64,000 nt of DNA from Dyadobacter sp. GTDB taxonomy: Bacteria; Bacteroidota; Bacteroidia; Cytophagales; Spirosomataceae. The stretch covers positions 930,001 through 994,000 of the forward strand of contig NZ_JAGIAS010000002.1 in assembly GCF_017744695.1 (NCBI RefSeq), read 5' to 3'. The notes under the pieces were generated by a model. The model was not told the origin of the DNA. It worked only from the letters and a program-made list of their open reading frames with translations, and did no database searches. This document shows positions 1 to 7,310 of the stretch, piece by piece. Every line of letters starts with the position of its first letter. The stretch's first letter is position 1. Both the position numbers and the translations under genes were made by a program.

Positions 1-1641
1 GGCCTCCCCCACGACATAAATATTCTCGTCTCCGTCGGGCTTGCGCATGTAGGGCATGACATTCCAAACCGCCACACCGGCTTTCCAGGCGTGATACCCT
101 GCCCCAAACGGGTCGTCGGACCAGTCGCGGAAGTACGTCACGTATGGCTCTGGGATTTCTACCTCGGCACCATGCAGCTCGCGCAGCTGGTTCATAATTT
201 CATTGACCATCAATTGCGTAGCCTGTTCTCTTTCCAGCGCTTTCAGTTCCACGAGCGAGGCAGATTCCGCCGCGCTCACTTTGAAAAGCACGGTGTCGTC
301 CGACAATGCCTTCCAGAATGTCTCCGTTTCCATATCCCCGTAGCTACCCAGCAGCATCGAGTTATCGTTGCGAGGATCGGTGCCGAAATAATAGCATTGG
401 CGCATCGGAAGGTCGGTGATCGAATGCCCGGAGTCGATACCCAGCTTCTTCCACCACGGTTCCCGGAAGCCCATCAGTATTTTAAAGGCAGGCTCCATGA
501 TCACCGAGCGGATATTTCGGTCGAGTACCGTGTTTTCGTTGGAATTGAAAAAGAAGTTCTGCTGATCGAGCAGTTCGAGCGATTTCCGTGGCATACCCAA
601 TATGATATGATTCGCATAAGCGTGCCAGATCTGATTGCTCGGGATATTCAGGAACGTCAGCTCATAGCGGTACTGCTCGCGCCGGTCATGCCCTTTCGAG
701 AAGGTCAGCAGCTTGTTTTCCGACCAGATACACGCGCCCGGAATCCCCATATACTGGTTAGCCAGCGCATAAGCGATGCTGTCATAGCCTTCCTCAATGG
801 TTTTGTAGGTCACATCGGCCGAAAAATCACCTACCATATAAGGGAAAGCTTCTGCCGCATTCCAATTGACCGTATTGGAATAATAACCACCTGCATTCGC
901 CACAAAGCTGTACCCCTCTTCCGAAACCTGGTCCTTGATCAGGTTCCAGAAGCCCAGGTCGTTCACCTTGCGTCCGTCATAGGGCGATCCGGGAAAATGG
1001 TAAGTCAGATTGGGCTTCACTTTGTCCCAGTCCTCGCTGGTCAGTTTGAATTCATAGTCATATTCTCCTTTTTGGGTAGCCAGGCCGGGAAAATTGCTCA
1101 CAAACCAGGGATCGGCGACCAGTACATCGTAGATAATCTTGTTAAAAAGCTGGTCGGAGCTGAAACCGATGTCGTCGTCGTTGAGGTAATAGCGGGTTAC
1201 CAGTTTCTCCCCTTTGCCCTGGGCCACATTCCAGGCATTTTGTTTGAAATGCTGCTTGCGAAGGTAAAAAAGCAGATCGGCCGGGTTGCCCATCGGGAAC
1301 GGAACGGGGGTCATGTGGTCTTTGAGCACCGGCGTGCGTTTGCTCAGGTCCTTTTCGGACAACGGGTAGCCTTCGATGAGCGTCGTCACAATCTCCTGCG
1401 ATGTGAGGTAGCGCATACCGCCGAGCTCACCCCAGAAATTCATCCCCGGCAAAATAACCGATTCGAGCCGCCCGCCGAGCCGCTCGCTCATGTCGAAGAT
1501 CTGCACTTGCTCACCGGTGTATTTGCCCACGTCGGTAAGCCGGAATGCGCTGTACAAACCGGATGTTCCCGCACCGATGATCGCGACTTCGGTCCCGAGG
1601 CCGGGTTTCATCCCATTGTTTAGTGGCGTGTTTTTGTTCAT
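1..1641 (-). CDS. FAD-dependent amine oxidase family protein (3' end beyond window)
   Basis: The frame starts at an ATG at 1641 and stays open to the window edge, so at least 547 residues are encoded and the C-terminus is missing. About 18 residues in there is a Rossmann dinucleotide-binding motif (VAIIGAGTSG), followed by an acidic strand end and a GGR motif (ERLGGRLES) typical of the flavin amine oxidase fold. No signal peptide is visible. It lies 10 bp downstream of the sarcosine-oxidase-like gene and is probably the third gene of a minus-strand operon. The family oxidises amines or amino acids with FAD and releases peroxide; the substrate cannot be read from the sequence. Fold assignment is firm, exact activity is unknown. 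Confidence 0.8.
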   Translation of the reverse strand, partial: MNKNTPLNNGMKPGLGTEVAIIGAGTSGLYSAFRLTDVGKYTGEQVQIFDMSERLGGRLESVILPGMNFWGELGGMRYLTSQEIVTTLIEGYPLSEKDLSKRTPVLKDHMTPVPFPMGNPADLLFYLRKQHFKQNAWNVAQGKGEKLVTRYYLNDDDIGFSSDQLFNKIIYDVLVADPWFVSNFPGLATQKGEYDYEFKLTSEDWDKVKPNLTYHFPGSPYDGRKVNDLGFWNLIKDQVSEEGYSFVANAGGYYSNTVNWNAAEAFPYMVGDFSADVTYKTIEEGYDSIAYALANQYMGIPGACIWSENKLLTFSKGHDRREQYRYELTFLNIPSNQIWHAYANHIILGMPRKSLELLDQQNFFFNSNENTVLDRNIRSVIMEPAFKILMGFREPWWKKLGIDSGHSITDLPMRQCYYFGTDPRNDNSMLLGSYGDMETETFWKALSDDTVLFKVSAAESASLVELKALEREQATQLMVNEIMNQLRELHGAEVEIPEPYVTYFRDWSDDPFGAGYHAWKAGVAVWNVMPYMRKPDGDENIYVVGEA

Positions 1642-1651
1642 GTTGATGGTT

Positions 1652-2848
1652 TTAAATGGCTTTGAAATAAGTGTAACCCAGCTTGAACGGCGAAATATCA
1701 AATGTGGAATGGCCATCCAATGCCAGTTCGGTCAGTATTTTGCCCAAAAACGGGGTAAACTTGGCCGCCCAGCCGGTGGCATACACGACGATGTTCTGAT
1801 TGTTGGGCACATAGGGCGGTGCAAAATCGATCAGCAGCTCCTTATCCGGGATCCTGCTCAGCGCGATGAGGCAGGTGGACGTAAAATGAGGCGTCGGATC
1901 GAGGCCCGTCATGTGGTCGCGGACCCACGCAGACGTGTATGCGAGTTCCTGCGGGTTAGGCACGAGCGTGCGCTGCTCGGGGCTCGTGAGCGGGTCGATC
2001 ACAAAGTCGGGCGCTACACGGATGTACTCGGGGTGGTCCCAATCGACGCCGGGAAAGCCATAAAACTGGTTGCCGTTCGAACCGATCGCATTCTGGAAAA
2101 CAAACCAGGTCGGGTATTGAATCGTCGGATCGGTCTTTTTGAAATAGCACGAAGACATATTCCAATACGTAGCCTCAATTGTAAAGCCGAGCAGATTGAT
2201 CACCCCGTCGATATACGGACCGGGTACCAGTACCAGTTTTTCACTCGTAAACACCCCTTTCGGCGTAGTTACGTTGAACAGCTTTCCGTCCTGCTCGATA
2301 GCCGTCACGGGCGACTCGTCTTGCAGGATCGTGTAAGGGTTGCGCTCGCAGGCCTGGTACAGGGTTTCGATTGTGGCACGAAAATCGATACTGGCGCCAT
2401 CTGCCTGGAAAAGGCCCGTGTAAGTATCGGGCAGGTTCCGGAAATGGTATTGCGCCTCGATTTCCTTCGCTGTGAGGCTCGTATAAGGTACATTGAGCGC
2501 TTTCAGCGCTTGCTCCGCTTCCGCGATGTTACCCTCGGTGGAATGCACCGAAGGATCGCCGAACCAGAGCGTACCCACCTTGTCGAGCAGGGTTTTCGGC
2601 GTCAGGGTTTGAAGTTCATCCCAATACGGCTGCGCGTCCAGTGCCATTTGAACCATATATTCTTCGGGGTACGGAATGCGGTATTGCCGCGAAACGCCCG
2701 CCGAGCTACCCAGCTGGTTTTTGAAATTGAACTGTTCCAGAACAAGGGTTTTTGCTTTTCGTTTTCCCAGATGGTAACCGGTGGAGAGGCCAATGGCTCC
2801 CCCACCGACCACGATCACATCGAAATGATGATCTGCTGGTTGCGTCAT
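1652..2848 (-). CDS. FAD-dependent oxidoreductase, monomeric sarcosine oxidase / N-methyltryptophan oxidase-like
   Basis: 398 residues, close to the usual 370-400 of MSOX-type flavoproteins. The N-terminus carries the FAD-binding motif VIVVGGGAIGLS at residues 11-22, followed by an acidic strand end (LVLEQF). Near residue 325 the segment STCLIALSRIPDKE resembles the region of monomeric sarcosine oxidase that holds the cysteine linked covalently to FAD, so covalent flavin is possible. The enzyme probably demethylates or oxidises a secondary or primary amino acid in the cytoplasm, producing peroxide. It sits between a nitrobindin-like gene and a second flavoprotein, same strand, with short gaps, suggesting co-transcription. 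The substrate is not predictable from the sequence alone. Confidence 0.8.
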   Translation of the reverse strand: MTQPADHHFDVIVVGGGAIGLSTGYHLGKRKAKTLVLEQFNFKNQLGSSAGVSRQYRIPYPEEYMVQMALDAQPYWDELQTLTPKTLLDKVGTLWFGDPSVHSTEGNIAEAEQALKALNVPYTSLTAKEIEAQYHFRNLPDTYTGLFQADGASIDFRATIETLYQACERNPYTILQDESPVTAIEQDGKLFNVTTPKGVFTSEKLVLVPGPYIDGVINLLGFTIEATYWNMSSCYFKKTDPTIQYPTWFVFQNAIGSNGNQFYGFPGVDWDHPEYIRVAPDFVIDPLTSPEQRTLVPNPQELAYTSAWVRDHMTGLDPTPHFTSTCLIALSRIPDKELLIDFAPPYVPNNQNIVVYATGWAAKFTPFLGKILTELALDGHSTFDISPFKLGYTYFKAI

Positions 2849-2883
2849 GGATATCCTGTTTATTGTGAAGGTTTTAGGAAATG

Positions 2884-3729
2884 CTATTGTTTCACCAGCG
2901 TATTAATGTTCACGTGCGGCCACTCGATCAGCTTGGATGGATCGTGGAACTGCGGGATAAATTCGATGATGGAATTCTGCGAGTATTGCAGTTGCAGGAA
3001 CGAGCCGCCGGTGTTAGGGTTCTTCACGGTTTCGATCCAGAAAGTAGCCTCGAAACTGGTCGTATTGGCGTTCTGCACGATAAAAGGAATGTTGGTAATG
3101 CCTCCTTTATTGGCCGTGCTGACCGAAATCGTCGTGGTGGAAGTAATCGTCTGCCCGGCGATCGCGTCACGAAGGGTCGCATTTGGATTCACCTTGTTGA
3201 AACCTTCGAGCGGCGTGAGGTAAGGGTCGGTATAACCCAGCGGTTTGGAGCCCGGACCGGTAATGGGCAGCGTGCTGATATCCGGGATATTAGGCGCACC
3301 AGGCGTCACCGACGACCCGCCAAGCGCCAGCAAAGAGTCTCCATGCGGTACCGAAGCCTGGCGTGCAATGCTGAACTCGTCCGGGCAATCCTGCAACAGC
3401 AGCCAGGTACCGTTCTCGGCATGCAGCAAGCTACCATCGACATTGCTATGAATGGAAAGGCTGTACAGCAAGGTCGGCACCTGTTGCACGATATGCGTTC
3501 CGCGGTTAGGCGTAGGCGTGCTCAACGGCGTTATGGTGAGCGTTTCGGTGTAAGGCTGTACCAAAAGCAGAAAGCCGCCTTTCTGGTTTGGAACGGCGAC
3601 CAGATTCCAACCCTTGCGGCCTACCCAGGTGCCAATCAGGTCCGTCAATGGACCGAACATTGAAACGGTTTCATCCGGGGCACCACCTAAACGGATAGTT
3701 TGAAGGGCATTGCTAGTAACTTTTAACAT
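2884..3729 (-). CDS. conserved hypothetical protein, possible nitrobindin/lipocalin-like ligand binder
   Basis: 281 residues from the ATG at 3729. An in-frame ATG at 3777 would add 16 residues without a better ribosome site. The N-terminal half (around residues 25-75) has the pattern GPLTDLIGTWVGRKGWN followed by QPYTETLTITP, like small beta-barrel families (nitrobindin, fatty-acid-binding-like) that open with a G-x-W motif, and a later HGDSLLALG segment. No signal peptide, membrane helix or heme motif was recognised. It is the first gene of the flavoprotein operon, divergent from the GntR regulator. A role as ligand or cofactor binder for the oxidases is inference from position only. Confidence 0.6.
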   Translation of the reverse strand: MLKVTSNALQTIRLGGAPDETVSMFGPLTDLIGTWVGRKGWNLVAVPNQKGGFLLLVQPYTETLTITPLSTPTPNRGTHIVQQVPTLLYSLSIHSNVDGSLLHAENGTWLLLQDCPDEFSIARQASVPHGDSLLALGGSSVTPGAPNIPDISTLPITGPGSKPLGYTDPYLTPLEGFNKVNPNATLRDAIAGQTITSTTTISVSTANKGGITNIPFIVQNANTTSFEATFWIETVKNPNTGGSFLQLQYSQNSIIEFIPQFHDPSKLIEWPHVNINTLVKQ

Positions 3730-3897
3730 GGTGTATGATGGTTTAAGTGAAAAAGAGAATGCGCACCGGGCACTCATGGCCTGTCAATCCGATCGTTACC
3801 AACCTGCCACAACTTACCCGATCCGGATTTCACCATGCTATACATTATAGAATTAGTTTTATAATGTTTGACAAACTAGCTCAAATAAGTTTCAATC

Positions 3898-3913
3898 AAA
3901 CTAATACTAGTTT
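3898..3913. promoter_or_regulatory. candidate operator palindrome in divergent promoter region
   Basis: The 350 bp between the flavoprotein operon (starts at 3729, leftward) and the GntR gene (starts at 4081, rightward) is AT-rich around 3838-3925. It contains the perfect inverted repeat AAACTA-ATAC-TAGTTT. Related half sites TAGTTT (about 3854) and AAACTA (about 3873) lie just upstream. FadR-type regulators bind short palindromes in divergent promoters, so this is a candidate autoregulatory operator. No binding evidence exists, and nothing else was recognised in the gap. Confidence 0.4.
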
Positions 3914-4080
3914 CGAACTTATTTAACGGTCAAAGGATTTCGTTGTGGGGTCAGGCGGCGGTGGGTTGTCGACCGCCATCGGTCAGCCCCGCAAATTCCC
4001 AACCCCATTATGCCCTACAAAAGAATCTGTTAGCTTTACATCCGAAAACCATTTCGGCCGGGGTTCCGGCTACTGCATTG

Positions 4081-4779
4081 ATGAGCGATCTGAAAAACGA
4101 TATCCGGCCTTTGGAATCTTCCACGATGACCGACCTGGTCGAATCCAGGCTGCGCGAGTACTTAAAACGGAAGGCATTCGTGCCCGGCGACGCCCTGCCC
4201 AAAGAGCAGGAACTGGCCGACGCCCTCGGGGTGAGCCGAAATGTAGTGCGCGAGGCACTCAGCCGGCTGCGCATGCTGGGGATGATCGATACGCGTAAAA
4301 AGCGGGGAATGGTGCTCGCTCAGCCCGATATCCTTGGCTCGCTCGAACGGGTTCTCGACCCGCTGCTGCTCGGCAAAAACACATTGAAGGATATTTTTGA
4401 ATTGCGATTAGTATTGGAAATGGGCCTCGCCGAACTGATATACCTCCGCAAAACAAAGGCAGACATTGCCGCGCTGGAAGACATCGTGGCACAGGAGGTG
4501 AACAAGCAGCAGAAACCCTTTCAGGTAGAGCACGAAATCGCCTTCCACAGCAAGCTGTACCAGATGACAGGCAACGATACCTACATGCGTTTCCAGAAAA
4601 TGCTGCTGCCGGTGTTCGAATATGTGCTCGATTATGAAATCCAGGCCAATGGCCATGCCGGCGTAGGCACAGTTACGCATCATGATCTCGTTGAAATCCT
4701 GAAAACCGGTGATTCCGAAGATTTCCGCCGCGGTATGAAGGCGCATTTAAAACCCCATTTCGACCGGTTGAAAGCCTGA
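4081..4779 (+). CDS. GntR family transcriptional regulator, FadR/FCD subfamily
   Basis: 232 residues from the ATG at 4081; a longer upstream frame lacks GntR-like sequence, so it was not used. Residues 15-80 form a winged helix-turn-helix (the segment LPKEQELADALGVSRNVVRE is the classic GntR recognition region). The C-terminal FCD domain follows at about 90-225, with histidines in HEIAFH, TVTHHD and KAHLKPH that can chelate a metal in this family. FCD regulators sense small organic acids; E. coli NanR, which controls sialic acid genes, is one. Here the gene lies between the divergent flavoprotein operon and the sialidase operon, so either could be its target. The effector is unknown. Confidence 0.88.
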   Translation: MSDLKNDIRPLESSTMTDLVESRLREYLKRKAFVPGDALPKEQELADALGVSRNVVREALSRLRMLGMIDTRKKRGMVLAQPDILGSLERVLDPLLLGKNTLKDIFELRLVLEMGLAELIYLRKTKADIAALEDIVAQEVNKQQKPFQVEHEIAFHSKLYQMTGNDTYMRFQKMLLPVFEYVLDYEIQANGHAGVGTVTHHDLVEILKTGDSEDFRRGMKAHLKPHFDRLKA

Positions 4780-4825
4780 AACAGCATATTGCACATCGTT
4801 CGATCGACATCCTGGGATTGGTGTT

Positions 4826-5023
4826 GTTGCACGCCTAACGGCATCCAGTTCATCCCGAATAATTGGTTTGCTGGCAGTATTGCGTCGCTACGCGATTTTG
4901 TGATGCCTACCAATCGCCGGCGGCTGGTCGGCAAGGTATAAAATGCCGTCAGGCATGTACTATTGGTAAAAGCGATTCCCAATAGTATTCTGCAAATCCC
5001 GTAAGGGATGTAACAACAGTTGC
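4826..5023. repeat. cluster of short palindromic intergenic repeats (REP-like)
   Basis: This noncoding stretch between the GntR gene and the sialidase holds about four degenerate copies of a small palindrome with 3-6 nt loops: GCCtaacGGC, tcGCgtcGCtacGCga, ATGCCgtcaGGCAT and tcCCgtaaGGga. Several are followed by versions of TGTAACAAC or preceded by ctaCCAA-type boxes. The same pieces recur at 36061-36386. They look like a dispersed Bacteroidota intergenic repeat family. The function is unknown; mRNA stability or a transposase-mobilised REP origin are possibilities. Confidence 0.55.
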
Positions 5024-5040
5024 GCACAAGCGACGTAAAA

Positions 5041-5075
5041 AATATTTGCATTATTTTCTGAATTAATATTTGCAT
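5041..5075. promoter_or_regulatory. candidate tandem operator upstream of sialidase
   Basis: An 11-nt direct repeat, AATATTTGCAT, occurs at 5041-5051 and 5065-5075, a 24 bp period, 54 bp before the sialidase start in an AT-rich stretch. Same-face spacing of about two helical turns suits a dimeric regulator, possibly the upstream GntR protein. It could instead overlap the promoter. This is a sequence observation with an inferred function. Confidence 0.35.
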
Positions 5076-5128
5076 GTTCAGTACCAATGCCTTTACATTT
5101 ACTAATATGTAGAACATAACTACTAATT

Positions 5129-6286
5129 ATGATCAAAAAGACATGGCTGTTCCTGATCGTTCTGGGTGCCACTCATGCATTTTCACAAGACATTCCCGAA
5201 ACCCGTGCCTTGTTCAGCGCGGGCGAGGACGGCTACAAGAGTTACCGCATTCCTTCGCTCATCAGGGCTAAAAATGGTGCTTTGATCGCCTTTTGCGAAG
5301 GCAGGAAAGAGGGCGCGGGCGACGCTGGCGACATCGACCTGCTCATGAAACGCTCGACGGACAATGGCAAAACCTGGGGCCCGCAAACTGTCGTCTGGGA
5401 CGACGGCACGAATACCTGCGGCAATCCCTGCCCGGTACTCGACGAGCAAACCGGGGAAATCCTGCTATTGCTCACGCATAACCGCGGCGACGTGCCTGAA
5501 AAGGATATCATCACTAAAAAATCCGAGTCGACCCGGACGGTATGGCTCTCCCGCAGCTCCGACAACGGCGCTACCTGGGCAAAACCGGTTGAAATAACCC
5601 AAACCACCAAGAAACCCGAGTGGGGCTGGTATGCAACCGGTCCGGGTGTTGGCATACAAATTCAAAAAGGCCCCCGCAAAGGGCGCCTGGTGATCCCATG
5701 TGATTTCAGCTACGACGATCCGAACGGCAAAGTCCGTAATAGTCCGTTCGAATACGGCGCGCATGCGATTTACAGCGACGACCACGGCAAAACGTGGCAG
5801 CTCGGCGGGACGATCACACCTAAAATGAATGAATGCCAGGTAGTCGAAGTTGCCGATGGTAATGGCACGCTGCTGATGAACATGCGTTCCTACTTCGGTC
5901 GTGGAAGGCGGGCACAGTCGTTGAGTTATGACGGCGGCACCAGCTGGTCCGCGCCGGAGGATATTCCGGACCTCGTAGAACCGGTATGCCAGGCCTCGAT
6001 TATCCGGTACCGGCGCCCAAACGCCAAAGGGAAGGGAGCCATGCTGTTCCTCAACCCCGCCAGCACTACCAAACGCCATAACCTGACGTTGCGGGCCAGT
6101 TTCGACGAGGGAAAAACGTGGCCGGTAATCCGCACCATTTTCCCGGGCCCGTCGGCGTATTCGTCTATGGCGGCCTTGCCCGACGGTAATATCCTATGCC
6201 TTTATGAAGCGGGGAAACGCGGCGCCTATGAACAGCTCGTACTGCAAACGATCACCCCGCAATGGCTGTTCGAAGCCAACAAATAG
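5129..6286 (+). CDS. nanH: exo-alpha-sialidase (GH33, BNR repeat), secreted
   Basis: 385 residues beginning with a signal peptide ending near FSQ (residues 1-20). The arginine motif YRIPS is at 39-43 (Arg40 of the sialidase arginine triad), with the likely acid Asp in the AGDID segment near 68-70. Four Asp-boxes of the S-x-D-x-G-x-x-W type (STDNGKTW, SSDNGATW, SDDHGKTW, SFDEGKTW) mark the blades of the six-bladed propeller. The NECQVVE segment supplies the usual glutamate. The enzyme removes terminal sialic acid (or a related nonulosonic acid) from glycans in the periplasm or outside. It is followed 24 bp later by a sialic acid lyase and then a mutarotase-transporter fusion, which confirms the pathway. 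Confidence 0.93.
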   Translation: MIKKTWLFLIVLGATHAFSQDIPETRALFSAGEDGYKSYRIPSLIRAKNGALIAFCEGRKEGAGDAGDIDLLMKRSTDNGKTWGPQTVVWDDGTNTCGNPCPVLDEQTGEILLLLTHNRGDVPEKDIITKKSESTRTVWLSRSSDNGATWAKPVEITQTTKKPEWGWYATGPGVGIQIQKGPRKGRLVIPCDFSYDDPNGKVRNSPFEYGAHAIYSDDHGKTWQLGGTITPKMNECQVVEVADGNGTLLMNMRSYFGRGRRAQSLSYDGGTSWSAPEDIPDLVEPVCQASIIRYRRPNAKGKGAMLFLNPASTTKRHNLTLRASFDEGKTWPVIRTIFPGPSAYSSMAALPDGNILCLYEAGKRGAYEQLVLQTITPQWLFEANK

Positions 6287-6310
6287 CTGAATTTTAAGTA
6301 TATCGCTCAT

Positions 6311-7252
6311 ATGTCTACCATTCAACACACCAACGGCCTTGTCGCCGCACTTTTCACCCCATTACATCCCGACGGCACCGTACATTACGAACTGCTTCCC
6401 GCATTGGTGGAGCACCTGATAAGGGCAGGTCTTTCCGGCATTTTCATTTGCGGGAGCAACGGCGAGGGGCCCAACCTCACGCTCGAAGAACGCATGCAGG
6501 TTGCCGAAACGGTGATTAACGCCGGAAAAGGTCGCTTGCGCATGATCGTGCACGTGGGCCACGCGAGCATCGCGGAGGCGCGGAAGCTGGCGCGCCACGC
6601 GCAGGAAGCGGGTGCCGACGCCATTTCGTCGGTCGCTGCATTCTATTTCAAACCCACCTCCGTACAAAACCTCGGCGATTGCATGGCCGATATAGCAGCC
6701 GGCGCGCCGGAGCTGCCTTTTTACTATTACCACATTCCTTCACTCACCGGCTTTTCGGTGGATGTGCTCGACTTCATGCGCATGGCAGAAAAACAAATCC
6801 CGAACTTCGCCGGCGTAAAATACACCGCTTCCACGCTTTGGGAATACCAGGAATGCCTGAACCACGAAGGCGGCAAATATGACGTATTGTATGGTTTTGA
6901 TGAAAACCACCTGCCCGCATTGTCGATGGGCGCCCAAGGCTGTATTGGTAGCACGTTCAACTTTGCGGCGCCATTCTATCTAAAAGTAAGGCAGTATTTC
7001 GAAGCGGGTGAGATCGAAAAGGCACGGAAACAAATGCTTTTCTGTGTTGAAATGGTTCGGATAGTGGTCCAATATGCCCCGATTCCCGCTCAGAAAGCGG
7101 TCATGAAAATGCTCGGCTTCGATATGGGCCCCTGCCGGCTGCCTCTCGCGGCATTGCCCGACGACCAGTACCAGGCGCTGCACAGCCAGCTAACCGATAT
7201 CGGCTTTTTCAAATTTCTGCCCACCGGCGAGGCCACCCCTCACCATACTTGA
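6311..7252 (+). CDS. nanA: N-acetylneuraminate lyase (DapA/NanA family)
   Basis: 313 residues, normal for the DHDPS/NAL family of TIM-barrel class I aldolases. The carboxylate-binding loop GSNGEG is at 48-53, the catalytic tyrosine lies in YYYHIP (138-143), and the Schiff-base lysine is Lys170 in GVKYTAS. It probably splits N-acetylneuraminate into N-acetylmannosamine and pyruvate in the cytoplasm. Dihydrodipicolinate synthase is the main alternative, but the setting between a sialidase and a mutarotase/symporter favours the lyase. No NanE epimerase or NanK kinase gene lies in the window. Confidence 0.88.
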   Translation: MSTIQHTNGLVAALFTPLHPDGTVHYELLPALVEHLIRAGLSGIFICGSNGEGPNLTLEERMQVAETVINAGKGRLRMIVHVGHASIAEARKLARHAQEAGADAISSVAAFYFKPTSVQNLGDCMADIAAGAPELPFYYYHIPSLTGFSVDVLDFMRMAEKQIPNFAGVKYTASTLWEYQECLNHEGGKYDVLYGFDENHLPALSMGAQGCIGSTFNFAAPFYLKVRQYFEAGEIEKARKQMLFCVEMVRIVVQYAPIPAQKAVMKMLGFDMGPCRLPLAALPDDQYQALHSQLTDIGFFKFLPTGEATPHHT

Positions 7253-7260
7253 CAATTCCT

Positions 7261-7300
7261 GAGTGAATGAGTGATTGAGTGAATGAGTGAATGAGTAACT
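7261..7300. repeat. octanucleotide tandem repeat, 5 copies
   Basis: Five consecutive 8-bp units based on GAGTGAAT (third-to-last positions vary in copies 2 and 5) fill most of the gap between nanA and the mutarotase-symporter gene, ending 11 bp before its ATG. Changes in copy number by slippage would alter spacing in the leader. An effect on translation is inference. Confidence 0.85.
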
Positions 7301-7310
7301 GACATACGTG

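Noticed and set aside
91..1623. Long plus-strand open frame opposite the amine-oxidase gene
   Set aside because: Its translation shows no domain and it is the mirror of a strongly conserved flavoprotein; long antisense frames arise from GC-rich codon use.
1490..3223. Plus-strand open frame of 577 codons opposite the sarcosine-oxidase-like and barrel genes
   Set aside because: No recognisable motif; the minus-strand proteins have clear cofactor motifs and operon spacing.
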